Below, in pieces: positions 1 through 9,105 of a stretch of 64,000 bases of DNA (position 1 is its first letter; each line of letters opens with the position of its first letter). Source of the DNA: Pseudomonas syringae (GTDB lineage Bacteria; Pseudomonadota; Gammaproteobacteria; Pseudomonadales; Pseudomonadaceae); NCBI RefSeq assembly GCF_001698815.1, contig NZ_LGSI01000040.1, positions 1 through 64,000 of the forward strand, in the 5' to 3' direction. Position numbers and translations under genes: made by a program. Below the pieces are notes generated by a model that was not told where the DNA came from, did no database searches, and was given only the letters and a program-made list of their open reading frames with translations.

Positions 1-42
1 AGGACGGGATTGAAGGGGCAGGATAGCGGCTTTGCCGGATCC

Positions 43-137
43 GGAGGGGACTTGTCCCCGAAGGCGGTTGGTCGGACAGCGAGAGAAGCTGAAATTAACG
101 CCGCTTGTGCTAACGCCTTCGGGGACAAGTCCCCTCC
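43..137. repeat. REP-type inverted repeat pair
   Basis: Two perfect 24-base inverted arms (43-66 and 114-137), each built around GGGGACTTGTCCCC, are separated by 47 bases. The pair lies just beyond the stop codon of mnmC, the usual place for Pseudomonas REP/BIME elements. It could act as a transcript 3' stabiliser or weak terminator. No T-run follows on the mnmC strand. Apart from this pair, nothing is seen in bases 1-152. Confidence 0.75.
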
Positions 138-152
138 AACCCGTGGCACTTT

Positions 153-2129
153 TCACGTCCCCCGAATTAACTCCCGCAACATGAACCGATTCGGGTGGCA
201 GGCTTCGGCGACGCTGCGGGGCAGCGGCAGGGGTTCGTCGCTGAGCCAGGCGGCGAGCAGCTCGGCGCACAACGGCGCGGTGATCAGGCCTCGTGAGCCG
301 TGGCCGCTGTTGATGTACAAGCCATCCAGCCAAGGGCAGGGCGCATCCGGCACTTGACGAGCGTCTTTGCTCAGCGCCGTGTAAGTCTGGGTAAACGCGT
401 CCTTGTCTGCCAGTGGTCCGACGATGGGCAGGTAATCCGGGCTGGTGCAGCGAAAGGCCGCGCGGCCTTGCAAGTCTTCTGGCGTCAGGCTGTTTGCGGC
501 AAGTCGCTCGACCAGATCATCGGATATCTCCTGCATATAGTGCAGGTTGCCCAAGTGATCGGCAGTGGTGGTGCTCAGGTCTTCATTCTTGAAGTCAAAA
601 CTGGCGCCCAGCGTGTGTTCGCCCAGACGCGGCGGGGCAACGTAACCTTCGGCGCAAACCACCGTGCGCAACGCCTGGCTGGCCTCGGTCTGCGGCAAAC
701 GGGTGATTTGCCCGCGAATGCGTTTGAGTGGCAAATCAGCGCTGGCCGGGAAGCGCTTGATATCGGCCGCCCCTGCCAGAATCACCACCGGCGCGCTGTC
801 CAGCAGCACCTCGCCATCCCAGGCTTGCCATTGATCGCCGTCTCGGCGCAGTTCGACGATTTCTCGATGCAGTTGCAGCTGAATGTTCGGGTGCGTCGCG
901 TGGGCACGGCACAGCGCTGGCGGATGAACCCAGCCGCCCTCCGGGAAAAACAGCCCGCCGCTGTTGAGCGTGATACCGCTACGGGCTTGTGCGTCGGACT
1001 TATCCACAAGCAGCAACAGTTCGGGGCTGAACGCCTCGGCCAACTGCGCCTGGCGCTGGGCTTCCTTGTCGTTGAACGCCAGTTGCAGCACGCCGCAGCC
1101 ATCCCAGTCGACGCCGCGTTGCAGACGCTCGATGGCGCGGCGCGTGTAGCCGAAACCGCTGAGGATCAATTGCGACAGTGCCGTGCCGTGCGCGGAAAGC
1201 TTCAGATACAGCACGCCCTGCGGCATGCCCGACGCTTCCTGGGCCACCTCGGCATGCCGCTCCAGCAAGCTGACCTGCCAACCCCGCGCGGCAAGGCTGG
1301 CGGCGGTCGTGCAACCGGCCATTCCGGCGCCGATCACCAGCGCCTTGCGTTCACCTGTGTGGTTCACCGGCCGGGCGAACCAGGGTTTCGCGGCAGCAAT
1401 AGCCGGGGCCTCTGCGGGCCAGCCGACAAATACGCCGCGCAACACTTCCCATTTATGCCCGATGCCCGGCACGCGTTTCATCTTGAAACCTGCAGCGTTC
1501 AAGGCACGGCGTACCCAGCCGGTGCTGGTGAACGTCCCGAGGGTTGAATCCGGAGCCGCCAGCCGTGCCAGTTCGGCGAACAGTTCCGGCGTCCACATTT
1601 CCGGGTTTTTTGCTGGGGCAAAACCGTCGAGAAACCACGCGTCTATCTGCCCGTCCAGCTGCGGCAGCATTTCCAGCGCGTCGCCGATCAGCAACGTCAG
1701 TGTCACGCGTCCGCCGTCGAACACAAACCGCTGGAAGCCTTCATGCACCGCCACGTATTGCGCGAGCAACTGCTCGGCAAATCCTGCCAGTTCCGGCCAG
1801 AGCGCCAGTGAGCGTTGCAGGTCGGCAAGGCTCAGGGGGAATTTCTCGACGCTGATGAAATGCAGGCGGGCGCTGGCCGTGGCGCATTCCTCGAACAACT
1901 GCCAGGCGCAGAGAAAATTCAGCCCCGTGCCGAATCCGGTTTCGCCAATGACCAAACGGTCGTGTTCGGGCAACGCAGTAAATCGATTGCGCAGATCGTT
2001 CTGCACCAGAAACACATGCCGTGTCTCCGCCAAGCCGGATTCGGTGGAGAAATACACATCGGAAAATTCCCGTGAATGGGGATTGCCTTGTTCATCCCAG
2101 TCGATTTGGGCGTGGCGGGTAACGGTCAT
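153..2129 (-). CDS. mnmC: Bifunctional tRNA wobble-U modification protein MnmC (methyltransferase / FAD oxidase)
   Basis: MnmC finishes 5-methylaminomethyl-(2-thio)uridine at tRNA position 34. The C-terminal FAD domain removes the carboxymethyl group, and the N-terminal SAM-dependent domain then methylates the product. Seen here: a SAM-binding glycine loop (GETGFGTGLNF, residues 62-72), the acidic DGFAP motif (168-172), and a dinucleotide-binding GAGMAG (267-272) opening the FAD half. About 658 residues is normal for the fused protein. The start at 2129 gives the usual MTVTRHAQIDWDEQ N-terminus; an in-frame ATG at 2159 would add ten residues. The gene is monocistronic and divergent from the large NEL gene, with about 117 bases between the two starts. 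Confidence 0.95.
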   Translation of the reverse strand: MTVTRHAQIDWDEQGNPHSREFSDVYFSTESGLAETRHVFLVQNDLRNRFTALPEHDRLVIGETGFGTGLNFLCAWQLFEECATASARLHFISVEKFPLSLADLQRSLALWPELAGFAEQLLAQYVAVHEGFQRFVFDGGRVTLTLLIGDALEMLPQLDGQIDAWFLDGFAPAKNPEMWTPELFAELARLAAPDSTLGTFTSTGWVRRALNAAGFKMKRVPGIGHKWEVLRGVFVGWPAEAPAIAAAKPWFARPVNHTGERKALVIGAGMAGCTTAASLAARGWQVSLLERHAEVAQEASGMPQGVLYLKLSAHGTALSQLILSGFGYTRRAIERLQRGVDWDGCGVLQLAFNDKEAQRQAQLAEAFSPELLLLVDKSDAQARSGITLNSGGLFFPEGGWVHPPALCRAHATHPNIQLQLHREIVELRRDGDQWQAWDGEVLLDSAPVVILAGAADIKRFPASADLPLKRIRGQITRLPQTEASQALRTVVCAEGYVAPPRLGEHTLGASFDFKNEDLSTTTADHLGNLHYMQEISDDLVERLAANSLTPEDLQGRAAFRCTSPDYLPIVGPLADKDAFTQTYTALSKDARQVPDAPCPWLDGLYINSGHGSRGLITAPLCAELLAAWLSDEPLPLPRSVAEACHPNRFMLRELIRGT

Positions 2130-2246
2130 GTCGGTCGGGCCTGTGCGCGGGGGCAGCATCTTAACGGCTATTAACTATTTATACCTTGGCGCCGCGCAAT
2201 AGCTGATCAGCTCTCGCTTCTTTTCTTCTTGATAAGGACAGTGAGC

Positions 2247-5200
2247 ATGACCGCGATATCCGCCCAGCCCCACCAGCAACTGATCAGCGATACGCTGCCT
2301 GCGTGGTACGTAGAGACCACGGCGCAACACCGGCAAGCATTGAATGGCGACATGGTCCGAGGCCAGCAACTGCGCCAACAGTGGGGCGAAACGCTGGCGC
2401 GGATCAACGCGCTGGACGAGTTTGCCAGGCCGCTGCTGATCAAGGCACTGGACAATGAGTTCGGCCCAGGTCTGGACGTCGACAACACCTACGTCTTCAA
2501 GGACATTTACCAGCGCGGTGCTTTTGGTCAGTTGCAACTCGCGTCCCCTGACGTTTGCCTGCAAACCCTGTTGCATGCTGCGCTGCAGAATTTCCACCAG
2601 GAAGAGGTCGATGAGCCGCATAAATCGGGACGCGTGCGGATCGTCGAAATCAGGCATGTCACGGACCAACGTTACGGCAGTTACGACGAGTACCCGCGTC
2701 ATCCCATGAATATCGATCCGGGCAGGTTCATGCGGGTTTGTCGCGAGCTGGATCTGGGTGGCCAATATCAGCGGCACCTGGACACTGTGTTCGGGTCGTC
2801 CAGCGGCGAACCGGCTGTGAGCGCCGCGCAGATCACCGATCTGATCGGCCGCAACGAACACAATGCGCTGAAGGTTCAGGCGCACATCGCCTATATGCGC
2901 AAGGATATTTCCGAAACGTTCTACACCCATCTGCTGGCCCTGCCGGAGCGTTCGCGGAGCCGCACGCTGGATTACGGCTGCCTGAAAATCTGCGACTTCA
3001 GCGTGCGCGACATTATGGTGTTCACCCTCAAGGGTGAAAAAGCCTGTGTGATCTACGTCCCTGGCGAACCGGGGCAGGGCATGAAAGAGTTCAGTTCTTT
3101 CGAGCAACTCAAGCAGCTGTTGAACCACCAGTTCACGCCGACCTATTGCAAGGCGTTCCTGAACCGCTTTATCGCGCAACGCAGCAAGGCAGCTTTTTAC
3201 GCCAAGGTGGCCAATCGCATCGCCCCGGCCCGCTTGCGTTTCGATCCCGAGGACCACGCGGTTATTCCGCGCTTGATCCATGTGCGCGAGGTAGACGCGG
3301 ACTTCGATCTGGAGATTGAACTCGATGACATTCCTTACGACCTGTTCGGCCATTTTCACTTCCAGAAAATGCTGCGCATCAAGGACGATGCCCGAGTGCT
3401 GGCAGTGCCCACCGGCGACGAAGATGAAGCATCGCGTCGGGCTCGATTGTCCGGATACATCTCGCTGGGCCTGAACGTGGTGAACCTTGCCGCGCTGTTC
3501 GTGCCATTGCTGGGCGAGGCGATGATGGTGGTAGCCGGTGCGCAATTGCTGACAGAGACGTTTCAGGGGGTCGACGCCTGGACTCACTCTGACATGGATG
3601 AGGCCCTTGAACATTTGGGCAGCGTCGCGGAAAACCTCGCGTTCATGGCCGCGTTTGGTGCGCTGGTCAAGGCAGGCCAAGCGCCAGAGATGCCGCCGCT
3701 CAAGCGTTCGCCTTTTATCGACAAGATGGTCCCGACCAGACTGCCTGGCGGCGAGATGCGTTTAGCGTCCCCGGATCTGACGCCCTTCGCCCAGGATACT
3801 CATCTGGCCGACCCAGCGTTGCCGGGCGCGGCCGATGTTGTGCAACGTTCAGCGCTGGACCAGGAAATCCACAGGTTCCACCGGCAGATCAATGACGTCG
3901 CCGGCTTTACCTCGGCCGATGCGCAATTGCAGATGGAGTTATTGGTGGCATTGCCAGGCTGGCCTGTCGGGCGGCCTATTCATGTGCTTGATGCCCAAGG
4001 CCTGAAAATCGCTGAATTTGGCTCGGGAGCCTTGCCGTCGGCTCATCCCAACCGGGTGCCGAGCCTTGAACCGTTGCAGGTGCGGCAAACCCGGATCGCC
4101 GAAGGCCAGCTCCTGCAAGCAGTAATCGAAGGGTTGGGCGAGGGTGGGCAAAACCGCGTCTTTGGTCGCTCGACGCCCCGCACGCCGGAGAATCTGGCGG
4201 CGCACATTGCCCGCTTCGCCGAGGGTCGCTCTGCGTGGCTGTTTGACCGGCTGTACCAGCGCCGGGAGGTGAGCAGCGATCCGCTGGTCAACCTGATCAA
4301 ACGCGACTTTCCTTCACTGCCGGTAACGGACGCCCGGGAACTGCTGTCCCGCGCCTCTGCTGAACAGATCGCTGGCATGACCGCCACCCGGCGCGTGCCT
4401 TTGGAAATCGCAGGCAAGGCCCGTGGTTATGTTCGGCAGATCCGCATTGATCGTGCGCTGGAAGGTTTTTGCCTGGCGTCCAAGGCGGATAACCCCGACA
4501 CGCTCAAGGTGTCTTTGGCGTTGCTGGGCGATTTGCCGGGCTGGCCGAACGATCTGCGTCTTGAGGTTCGTGATGGCGCCTGGAGCGGTGAAGTGATCGA
4601 GAGCCTTGGCAAACCTAACGCGCTGCAGCGCCGGGTGCTGATCAAGCGAGGCCTGGCGTTTCAGGCAGTTGACGGTCCGGGCACTGAACCGGGCCCCGCC
4701 ATCGGTGAACAGGACAATTTCTTTTCTGCCGTGTTGCACGCGTTGCCCGAGGCGTCGCGACAGGCCATCGGTTTGCCGGACGCCAGGGCAGATGCTCCGG
4801 CGTTGCGCATGCGCATTATCGATGCCGCATTCAACGATCGCCGTCGCGTTTCGAAAACCCTCCGTCAGTGGGCGCTCAAGCCCCGTGTGCGCTGGCCTGA
4901 ACGACTGGCCGACGGACGAATTGGCTACAAATTGAGTGGCAGGGGGCAGCTGAACCCGGAGGCTCAGCGATTGGATGGATACGCCGTTACCAGACGCGAG
5001 TTAGTCGCTACGTTGCGCAGGTTGTACCCGGAAGCACCTGATATTGAGGGTTACCTGTTCCGCAGCCTGGTGAGCAACGGCAACGATGTGCAAGCCTTGC
5101 TGAACACCACCCTGGAAAATCAGCAGGCATTTGACGAGCTTCGTTCCACGCTGGAAGGCTGGGTCGAGGTCGGCGAGGCAACGCAGATGGCCGCACGACG

Positions 5201-6998
5201 TTCCATCGCCGAGGCCATCAGCCATGGCTGGCGCTCCAGTCACCTGCACTCGCCGCTCAGTGATCGTGGGCTGGTGCTGGCAGCGGTTGATTTCTCCCTG
5301 CTGGAAGATTTGCCGGAATTGCCCGAGCATTTCAGCGTAATCAGAAGAATCACCCTCGATAACATCACCACGACTGGCGATCAGATGAGCCGGTTCCTGC
5401 AGCGTTTTCGACAGCTGACGCGCCTGGAAATCCTCGGTCCCGGACTCAGCCGCGTTCCCGAAGGGCTGGGCGTGTTATCCCGATTGACTGGCCTGTCCTT
5501 CGAGGACACGGGGCTGATCATCGATCAGGCAGCCATGAACCAGTTCATGAATCTGCCTGAACTTGGCATGCTGGACCTGTCAGGCAATACGCTGGGCGAG
5601 CTGACGGATACCAGTCGCCTGCAGGTCAGAAGGCTGTACATGGCGAACATGCAATTGACCCAGTGGCCGGAGTGGACTAACGATCTTGCGCTGAATGTGC
5701 TGGATGTCAGCGGGAACCAGATCGTGCATTTGCCCCAGTTCCTGATCGATAACGAGCAGGGCCCCATGTTTCAGATGACGGTTTATGGCACTGACAACCC
5801 CTTCGATCATGATGAGCTGCTTGAATGCTGGTTGAACCAGCGCAACAGCAATATCTATGAACTGGAATACGATTACCCTGACAGTATTCGCGACCTGGCG
5901 CGCACACCGCCGACCTCGGAAGCGGACACCGATGACTATTCGTCGGACGATGACAGCCCCTCGCACAGCCACTCCGTTAGCCAATCCTCTCATTCAGCAC
6001 CGACGGCTTCGGTGGACATCTGGATCGTGGAGGGGCGCACGGAACTCAACTCCAGAATCTGCGCGGCCTGGAACGTTGTAGAGCAGGCCGGTGACGCGCC
6101 GAATTTGCTGGTGCTGCTGCAAAGGCTAAGGGAAAGCCGGGACTTCACTCGGGTCCATGAAGAACTGGCCAGTGATGTCATGCGGGTACTTGAGGCCGCA
6201 GCGGAGAATGCCGGGCTGCGGGCTGAGCTGGAAATCATGGCCAATGATCGGCTGTTCGGTGCTGACCAGACCTGTCAGGACGGCGCGCGGTTGATCTTCA
6301 GCGATATTCAGGTCGCGGTGTACGCCGAGGCTGCATTGCAGGACGTCCCTGAGGGCCAACAGACCGAAGTGTTGTTGGGCGTGATTCGCAGCCTGTTTCG
6401 CCTGAATGAAGCTCAGGTCATCGCCGATGTCGAGATCGCTGCCCGGGAAGCGCTTGGTGCGCGTATCGATCACGCCGAAGTCCGCATGGCCTACCGCATC
6501 GGTCTGGCCAATGAACTGAACCTGCCGGGGCAACCTGTCAGTATGGTCTGGGATCGAATCGCTGCCGTGGAACACCGGAGCATTCTCGAGGCCGGGCGTG
6601 TCATCAGGCAGCGCGAAGCCGGACCGGCGTTTCTCGAATACGCCTTGGCGGATCGACGCTGGACCGAGCGCCTGCGTGGTGAGTATCAAGCGGATCTGGA
6701 GCGCGTTACGGCATCGGTTCGGGCGGAGCAGGATGCATTGCTGGAGCATCCGCCGGTCGATATGGTAGAAAACCTTCGTCGCCATGGCGCCATTTACGAG
6801 CGTCTGAATGACGCCCATGCGGCGAACGATCCTGCCGCGCTGGTTGCCGCTGACCGGGACCTGGCAGAGCTGAACGCCAACCCGCCTGTGGATAACGATG
6901 AATTCGACCGTCAGGGCCGGGAATTGATGGCCAGGCTGGCCGCTGCGGAAAAAGCCTTGCTGGAGCAATTGACCGACACTCTGCGTCAAGACTGGTAA
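2247..6998 (+). CDS. Large NEL-type E3 ubiquitin ligase / dermonecrotic-toxin-like protein with leucine-rich repeats
   Basis: Predicted 1583 residues. The long N-terminal part resembles the DUF6543 'dermonecrotic toxin' proteins of Pseudomonas and has a hydrophobic stretch near residues 401-474 that may insert in or contact membranes. Residues about 1018-1184 are leucine-rich repeats (LTRLEIL, LGMLDLSGN, LNVLDVSGN). A Ser/Asp-rich linker (about 1225-1252) leads to an alpha-helical C-terminal domain of about 325 residues. That domain has a Cys-x-Asp motif (CQD, Cys1343) in the context expected for the catalytic cysteine of IpaH/SspH NEL ligases, which load ubiquitin onto host targets. The ATG at 2247 is chosen over the upstream TTG (2229) because AAGGA lies 8 bases before it. 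No type III secretion genes or chaperone are nearby and no signal peptide is seen, so the delivery route is unknown. The fold assignment is by motif only; the targets are unknown. Confidence 0.8.
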   Translation: MTAISAQPHQQLISDTLPAWYVETTAQHRQALNGDMVRGQQLRQQWGETLARINALDEFARPLLIKALDNEFGPGLDVDNTYVFKDIYQRGAFGQLQLASPDVCLQTLLHAALQNFHQEEVDEPHKSGRVRIVEIRHVTDQRYGSYDEYPRHPMNIDPGRFMRVCRELDLGGQYQRHLDTVFGSSSGEPAVSAAQITDLIGRNEHNALKVQAHIAYMRKDISETFYTHLLALPERSRSRTLDYGCLKICDFSVRDIMVFTLKGEKACVIYVPGEPGQGMKEFSSFEQLKQLLNHQFTPTYCKAFLNRFIAQRSKAAFYAKVANRIAPARLRFDPEDHAVIPRLIHVREVDADFDLEIELDDIPYDLFGHFHFQKMLRIKDDARVLAVPTGDEDEASRRARLSGYISLGLNVVNLAALFVPLLGEAMMVVAGAQLLTETFQGVDAWTHSDMDEALEHLGSVAENLAFMAAFGALVKAGQAPEMPPLKRSPFIDKMVPTRLPGGEMRLASPDLTPFAQDTHLADPALPGAADVVQRSALDQEIHRFHRQINDVAGFTSADAQLQMELLVALPGWPVGRPIHVLDAQGLKIAEFGSGALPSAHPNRVPSLEPLQVRQTRIAEGQLLQAVIEGLGEGGQNRVFGRSTPRTPENLAAHIARFAEGRSAWLFDRLYQRREVSSDPLVNLIKRDFPSLPVTDARELLSRASAEQIAGMTATRRVPLEIAGKARGYVRQIRIDRALEGFCLASKADNPDTLKVSLALLGDLPGWPNDLRLEVRDGAWSGEVIESLGKPNALQRRVLIKRGLAFQAVDGPGTEPGPAIGEQDNFFSAVLHALPEASRQAIGLPDARADAPALRMRIIDAAFNDRRRVSKTLRQWALKPRVRWPERLADGRIGYKLSGRGQLNPEAQRLDGYAVTRRELVATLRRLYPEAPDIEGYLFRSLVSNGNDVQALLNTTLENQQAFDELRSTLEGWVEVGEATQMAARRSIAEAISHGWRSSHLHSPLSDRGLVLAAVDFSLLEDLPELPEHFSVIRRITLDNITTTGDQMSRFLQRFRQLTRLEILGPGLSRVPEGLGVLSRLTGLSFEDTGLIIDQAAMNQFMNLPELGMLDLSGNTLGELTDTSRLQVRRLYMANMQLTQWPEWTNDLALNVLDVSGNQIVHLPQFLIDNEQGPMFQMTVYGTDNPFDHDELLECWLNQRNSNIYELEYDYPDSIRDLARTPPTSEADTDDYSSDDDSPSHSHSVSQSSHSAPTASVDIWIVEGRTELNSRICAAWNVVEQAGDAPNLLVLLQRLRESRDFTRVHEELASDVMRVLEAAAENAGLRAELEIMANDRLFGADQTCQDGARLIFSDIQVAVYAEAALQDVPEGQQTEVLLGVIRSLFRLNEAQVIADVEIAAREALGARIDHAEVRMAYRIGLANELNLPGQPVSMVWDRIAAVEHRSILEAGRVIRQREAGPAFLEYALADRRWTERLRGEYQADLERVTASVRAEQDALLEHPPVDMVENLRRHGAIYERLNDAHAANDPAALVAADRDLAELNANPPVDNDEFDRQGRELMARLAAAEKALLEQLTDTLRQDW

Positions 6999-7026
6999 GC
7001 GCTGCGCCGCCCGGCCTTTGCTGCAT

Positions 7027-7059
7027 AAAAGGCCCGCCATTGAAACCGGCGGGCCTTTT
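7027..7059 (+). terminator. Rho-independent terminator after the NEL gene
   Basis: A 12-base perfect stem (AAAAGGCCCGCC / GGCGGGCCTTTT) with a 9-base loop begins 28 bases after the stop codon of the NEL gene. The A and T tracts on either side would let it work in both directions. It separates the NEL gene from pap. Confidence 0.9.
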
Positions 7060-7131
7060 AATTGATCCACGAGGATCGCCAGGACATTCAGCTGGTCTAC
7101 ATTAGCCGCAGACATCTGAAGAGAGCCACTC

Positions 7132-8628
7132 ATGTTCGAATCCGCTGAAATCGGTCACGTCATCGCCAAAGAAACCTATGACGCCGAAGTACCCGCCTTG
7201 CGTGAAGCGTTGCTGGACGCTCAGTTTGAACTCCACGAGCAGGCAGGTCGCCAGATTATCGTGCTGATCAATGGCATCGAAGGCGCGGGGAAGGGTGAAA
7301 CGGTCAAGCTGTTGAATGAATGGATGGACCCGCGTTTTATCGAAGTGCGTACCTTTGATCAGCAAACCGATGAAGAACTGGCGCATCCCACGGCCTGGCG
7401 GTATTGGCGGCAATTGCCTGCCAAGGGTCGCATGGGGATTTTCTTCGGCAACTGGTACAGCCAGATGCTTCAGGGCCGGGTGCATGGCCTGTTCAAGGAC
7501 GCGGTGCTCGATCAGGCGATCAATGGCTCTGAACGTCTGGAAAAAATGCTTTGCGATGAAGGTGCGGTGATTTTCAAGTTCTGGTTTCATCTGTCCAAGA
7601 AACAGATGAAGTCGCGCCTCAAGCAGCTCAAGGACGATCCGCTGCACAGCTGGCGCATCAGCCCGCTGGACTGGCAGCAATCAAAAACCTACGACAAATT
7701 CGTGCGCTTCGGTGAGCGGGTGCTGCGTCGCACCAGCCGCGACTACGCGCCTTGGCATGTGATCGAGGGCGTCGACCCTTATTACCGCAGCCTGACGGTC
7801 GGCCGCTTGTTGCTCGAAGGTTTGCAGGCCGCGTTGAAAACGCCGCAAGCCGAGTCAAACGTGGTCACCGTAGCGCCAATACCCCCAGGTCATGGCGACG
7901 TCACGCTGTTGAGCAACCTCGATATGACCTTGAACCTGGGCAAGGACGACTACGAAGAACAGTTGATCACCGAGCAGGCGCGCTTGTCCGGCAACATCCG
8001 TGACAAACGCATGCGCAAACATGCGCTGGTGGCCGTATTCGAGGGAAACGACGCAGCGGGCAAGGGCGGCGCGATTCGCCGGGTCGCCGCCGCGCTTGAT
8101 CCGCGCCAATACAACATCGTGCCCATTGCGGCTCCGACCGAGGACGAACTGGCGCAGCCGTATCTATGGCGTTTCTGGCGGCAGATCCCGGCAAAGTCAA
8201 AGTTCACCATTTTTGACCGCTCCTGGTATGGCCGGGTGTTGGTCGAGCGGGTCGAGGGCTTTTGCAGCGAAGCGGACTGGCTGCGGGCTTACGGAGAAAT
8301 CAACGACTTCGAAGAGCAGCTCACCGACGCCGGAATTGTCGTGGTCAAATTCTGGCTGGCCATTGACGAGAAAACCCAGCTTGAGCGTTTCCAGGCCAGG
8401 GAGAAAATCCCCTTCAAACGTTACAAGATCACCGACGACGACTGGCGCAATCGCAAGAAATGGCCGCAATACCGCGACGCCGTCTGTGACATGGTCGACC
8501 GCACCAGCACCGAAATCGCCCCCTGGACGCTGATCGAAGCCAACGACAAACGCTGGGCCCGGGTCAAGGTTTTGCGCACCCTCAACGAAGCGCTGGAAGC
8601 GGCGTTTGCGCGGGACAAGAAGAAATAA
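7132..8628 (+). CDS. pap: Polyphosphate:AMP phosphotransferase (class II PPK2)
   Basis: Transfers phosphate from polyphosphate to AMP, giving ADP; cytoplasmic nucleotide salvage and energy supply. The 498 residues hold two tandem PPK2 domains. Each has a P-loop (NGIEGAGKGE, 47-56; EGNDAAGKGG, about 303-312). The C-terminal copy keeps the FDRSWYGR lid motif. The N-terminal copy has FFGNWYSQ at the equivalent place, so it has probably lost catalysis, as is known for two-domain class II enzymes. It stands alone between a terminator and a REP cluster. The ATG at 7132 is the first plausible start and gives full family length. Confidence 0.95.
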   Translation: MFESAEIGHVIAKETYDAEVPALREALLDAQFELHEQAGRQIIVLINGIEGAGKGETVKLLNEWMDPRFIEVRTFDQQTDEELAHPTAWRYWRQLPAKGRMGIFFGNWYSQMLQGRVHGLFKDAVLDQAINGSERLEKMLCDEGAVIFKFWFHLSKKQMKSRLKQLKDDPLHSWRISPLDWQQSKTYDKFVRFGERVLRRTSRDYAPWHVIEGVDPYYRSLTVGRLLLEGLQAALKTPQAESNVVTVAPIPPGHGDVTLLSNLDMTLNLGKDDYEEQLITEQARLSGNIRDKRMRKHALVAVFEGNDAAGKGGAIRRVAAALDPRQYNIVPIAAPTEDELAQPYLWRFWRQIPAKSKFTIFDRSWYGRVLVERVEGFCSEADWLRAYGEINDFEEQLTDAGIVVVKFWLAIDEKTQLERFQAREKIPFKRYKITDDDWRNRKKWPQYRDAVCDMVDRTSTEIAPWTLIEANDKRWARVKVLRTLNEALEAAFARDKKK

Positions 8629-8765
8629 CCAGAGCAGGCTGCGATCCCGTAGGACCGGATTCATCCGGGAGGGCGTCGGCTCGGGCGCCCCATCTGCGGC
8701 GTCTGAAAACCCCTTCGCGAGCAAGCTCGCTCCCACAAATTCGCACCCACAAGCGCGCTGAATTC

Positions 8766-8853
8766 GTTGGAGCGAGGCTTGCCCGCGAATCGGGCGCCTC
8801 GGTGGACCAGACACGCCGCGTGATCCTTCTTCGCGGGCAAGCCTCGCTCCAAC
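8766..8853. repeat. 88-base REP doublet, copy 1
   Basis: Two perfect 24-base inverted arms (GTTGGAGCGAGGCTTGCCCG... and its complement) flank a 40-base spacer. The whole unit recurs at 8994-9081 with about five substitutions, so it was probably duplicated as a block. Confidence 0.85.
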
Positions 8854-8993
8854 GGAACGCCTTGATGCTCGTGTGACCGGATCAGTCCGGGAAAAGCGGC
8901 TCGGGCAAGATCTCCGCGGCGCCTGAGAATCTTTCGCGAATAAATTCGCTCCTACAAGGGCGGCGCTTCCATATCGTTCCAAGCATCGGCCCC

Positions 8994-9081
8994 GTTGGAG
9001 CGAGGCTTGCCCGCGAATCAGGTGCCTCGGTGGACCAGACACGCCGCGTTATCGTTCTTCGCGGGCAAGGCTCGCTCCAAC
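8994..9081. repeat. 88-base REP doublet, copy 2
   Basis: Same length and orientation as the unit at 8766-8853. Differences are two in the left part of the spacer, two in the right part, and one in the right arm, which leaves a single mismatch between the arms. The spacer is conserved as well as the palindromes. Confidence 0.85.
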
Positions 9082-9105
9082 GATTCCGTCGTGGAGATCG
9101 AGCCA

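Larger units (their letters stand above)
8629..9105. repeat. Non-coding REP cluster between pap and the adhesin exporter operon
   Basis: No gene is seen in these 477 bases. They are packed with Pseudomonas REP palindromes of at least three types: GTAGGACCGG/CCGGGAG (8649-8671 and a variant about 8874-8895), TTCGCGAGCAAGCTCGCTCC (about 8714-8738, with a diverged copy about 8934-8960), and a pair of 88-base units listed separately. It lies between two converging transcripts. Confidence 0.85.

Noticed and set aside
300..1547. A 415-codon open frame opposite mnmC
   Set aside because: It is the antisense shadow of a clear, full-length mnmC and has no family features or ribosome-binding site.
2175..3680. 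A 501-codon frame antisense to the NEL gene
   Set aside because: High-GC antisense shadow; the sense strand carries the LRR and NEL motifs and a good ribosome-binding site.
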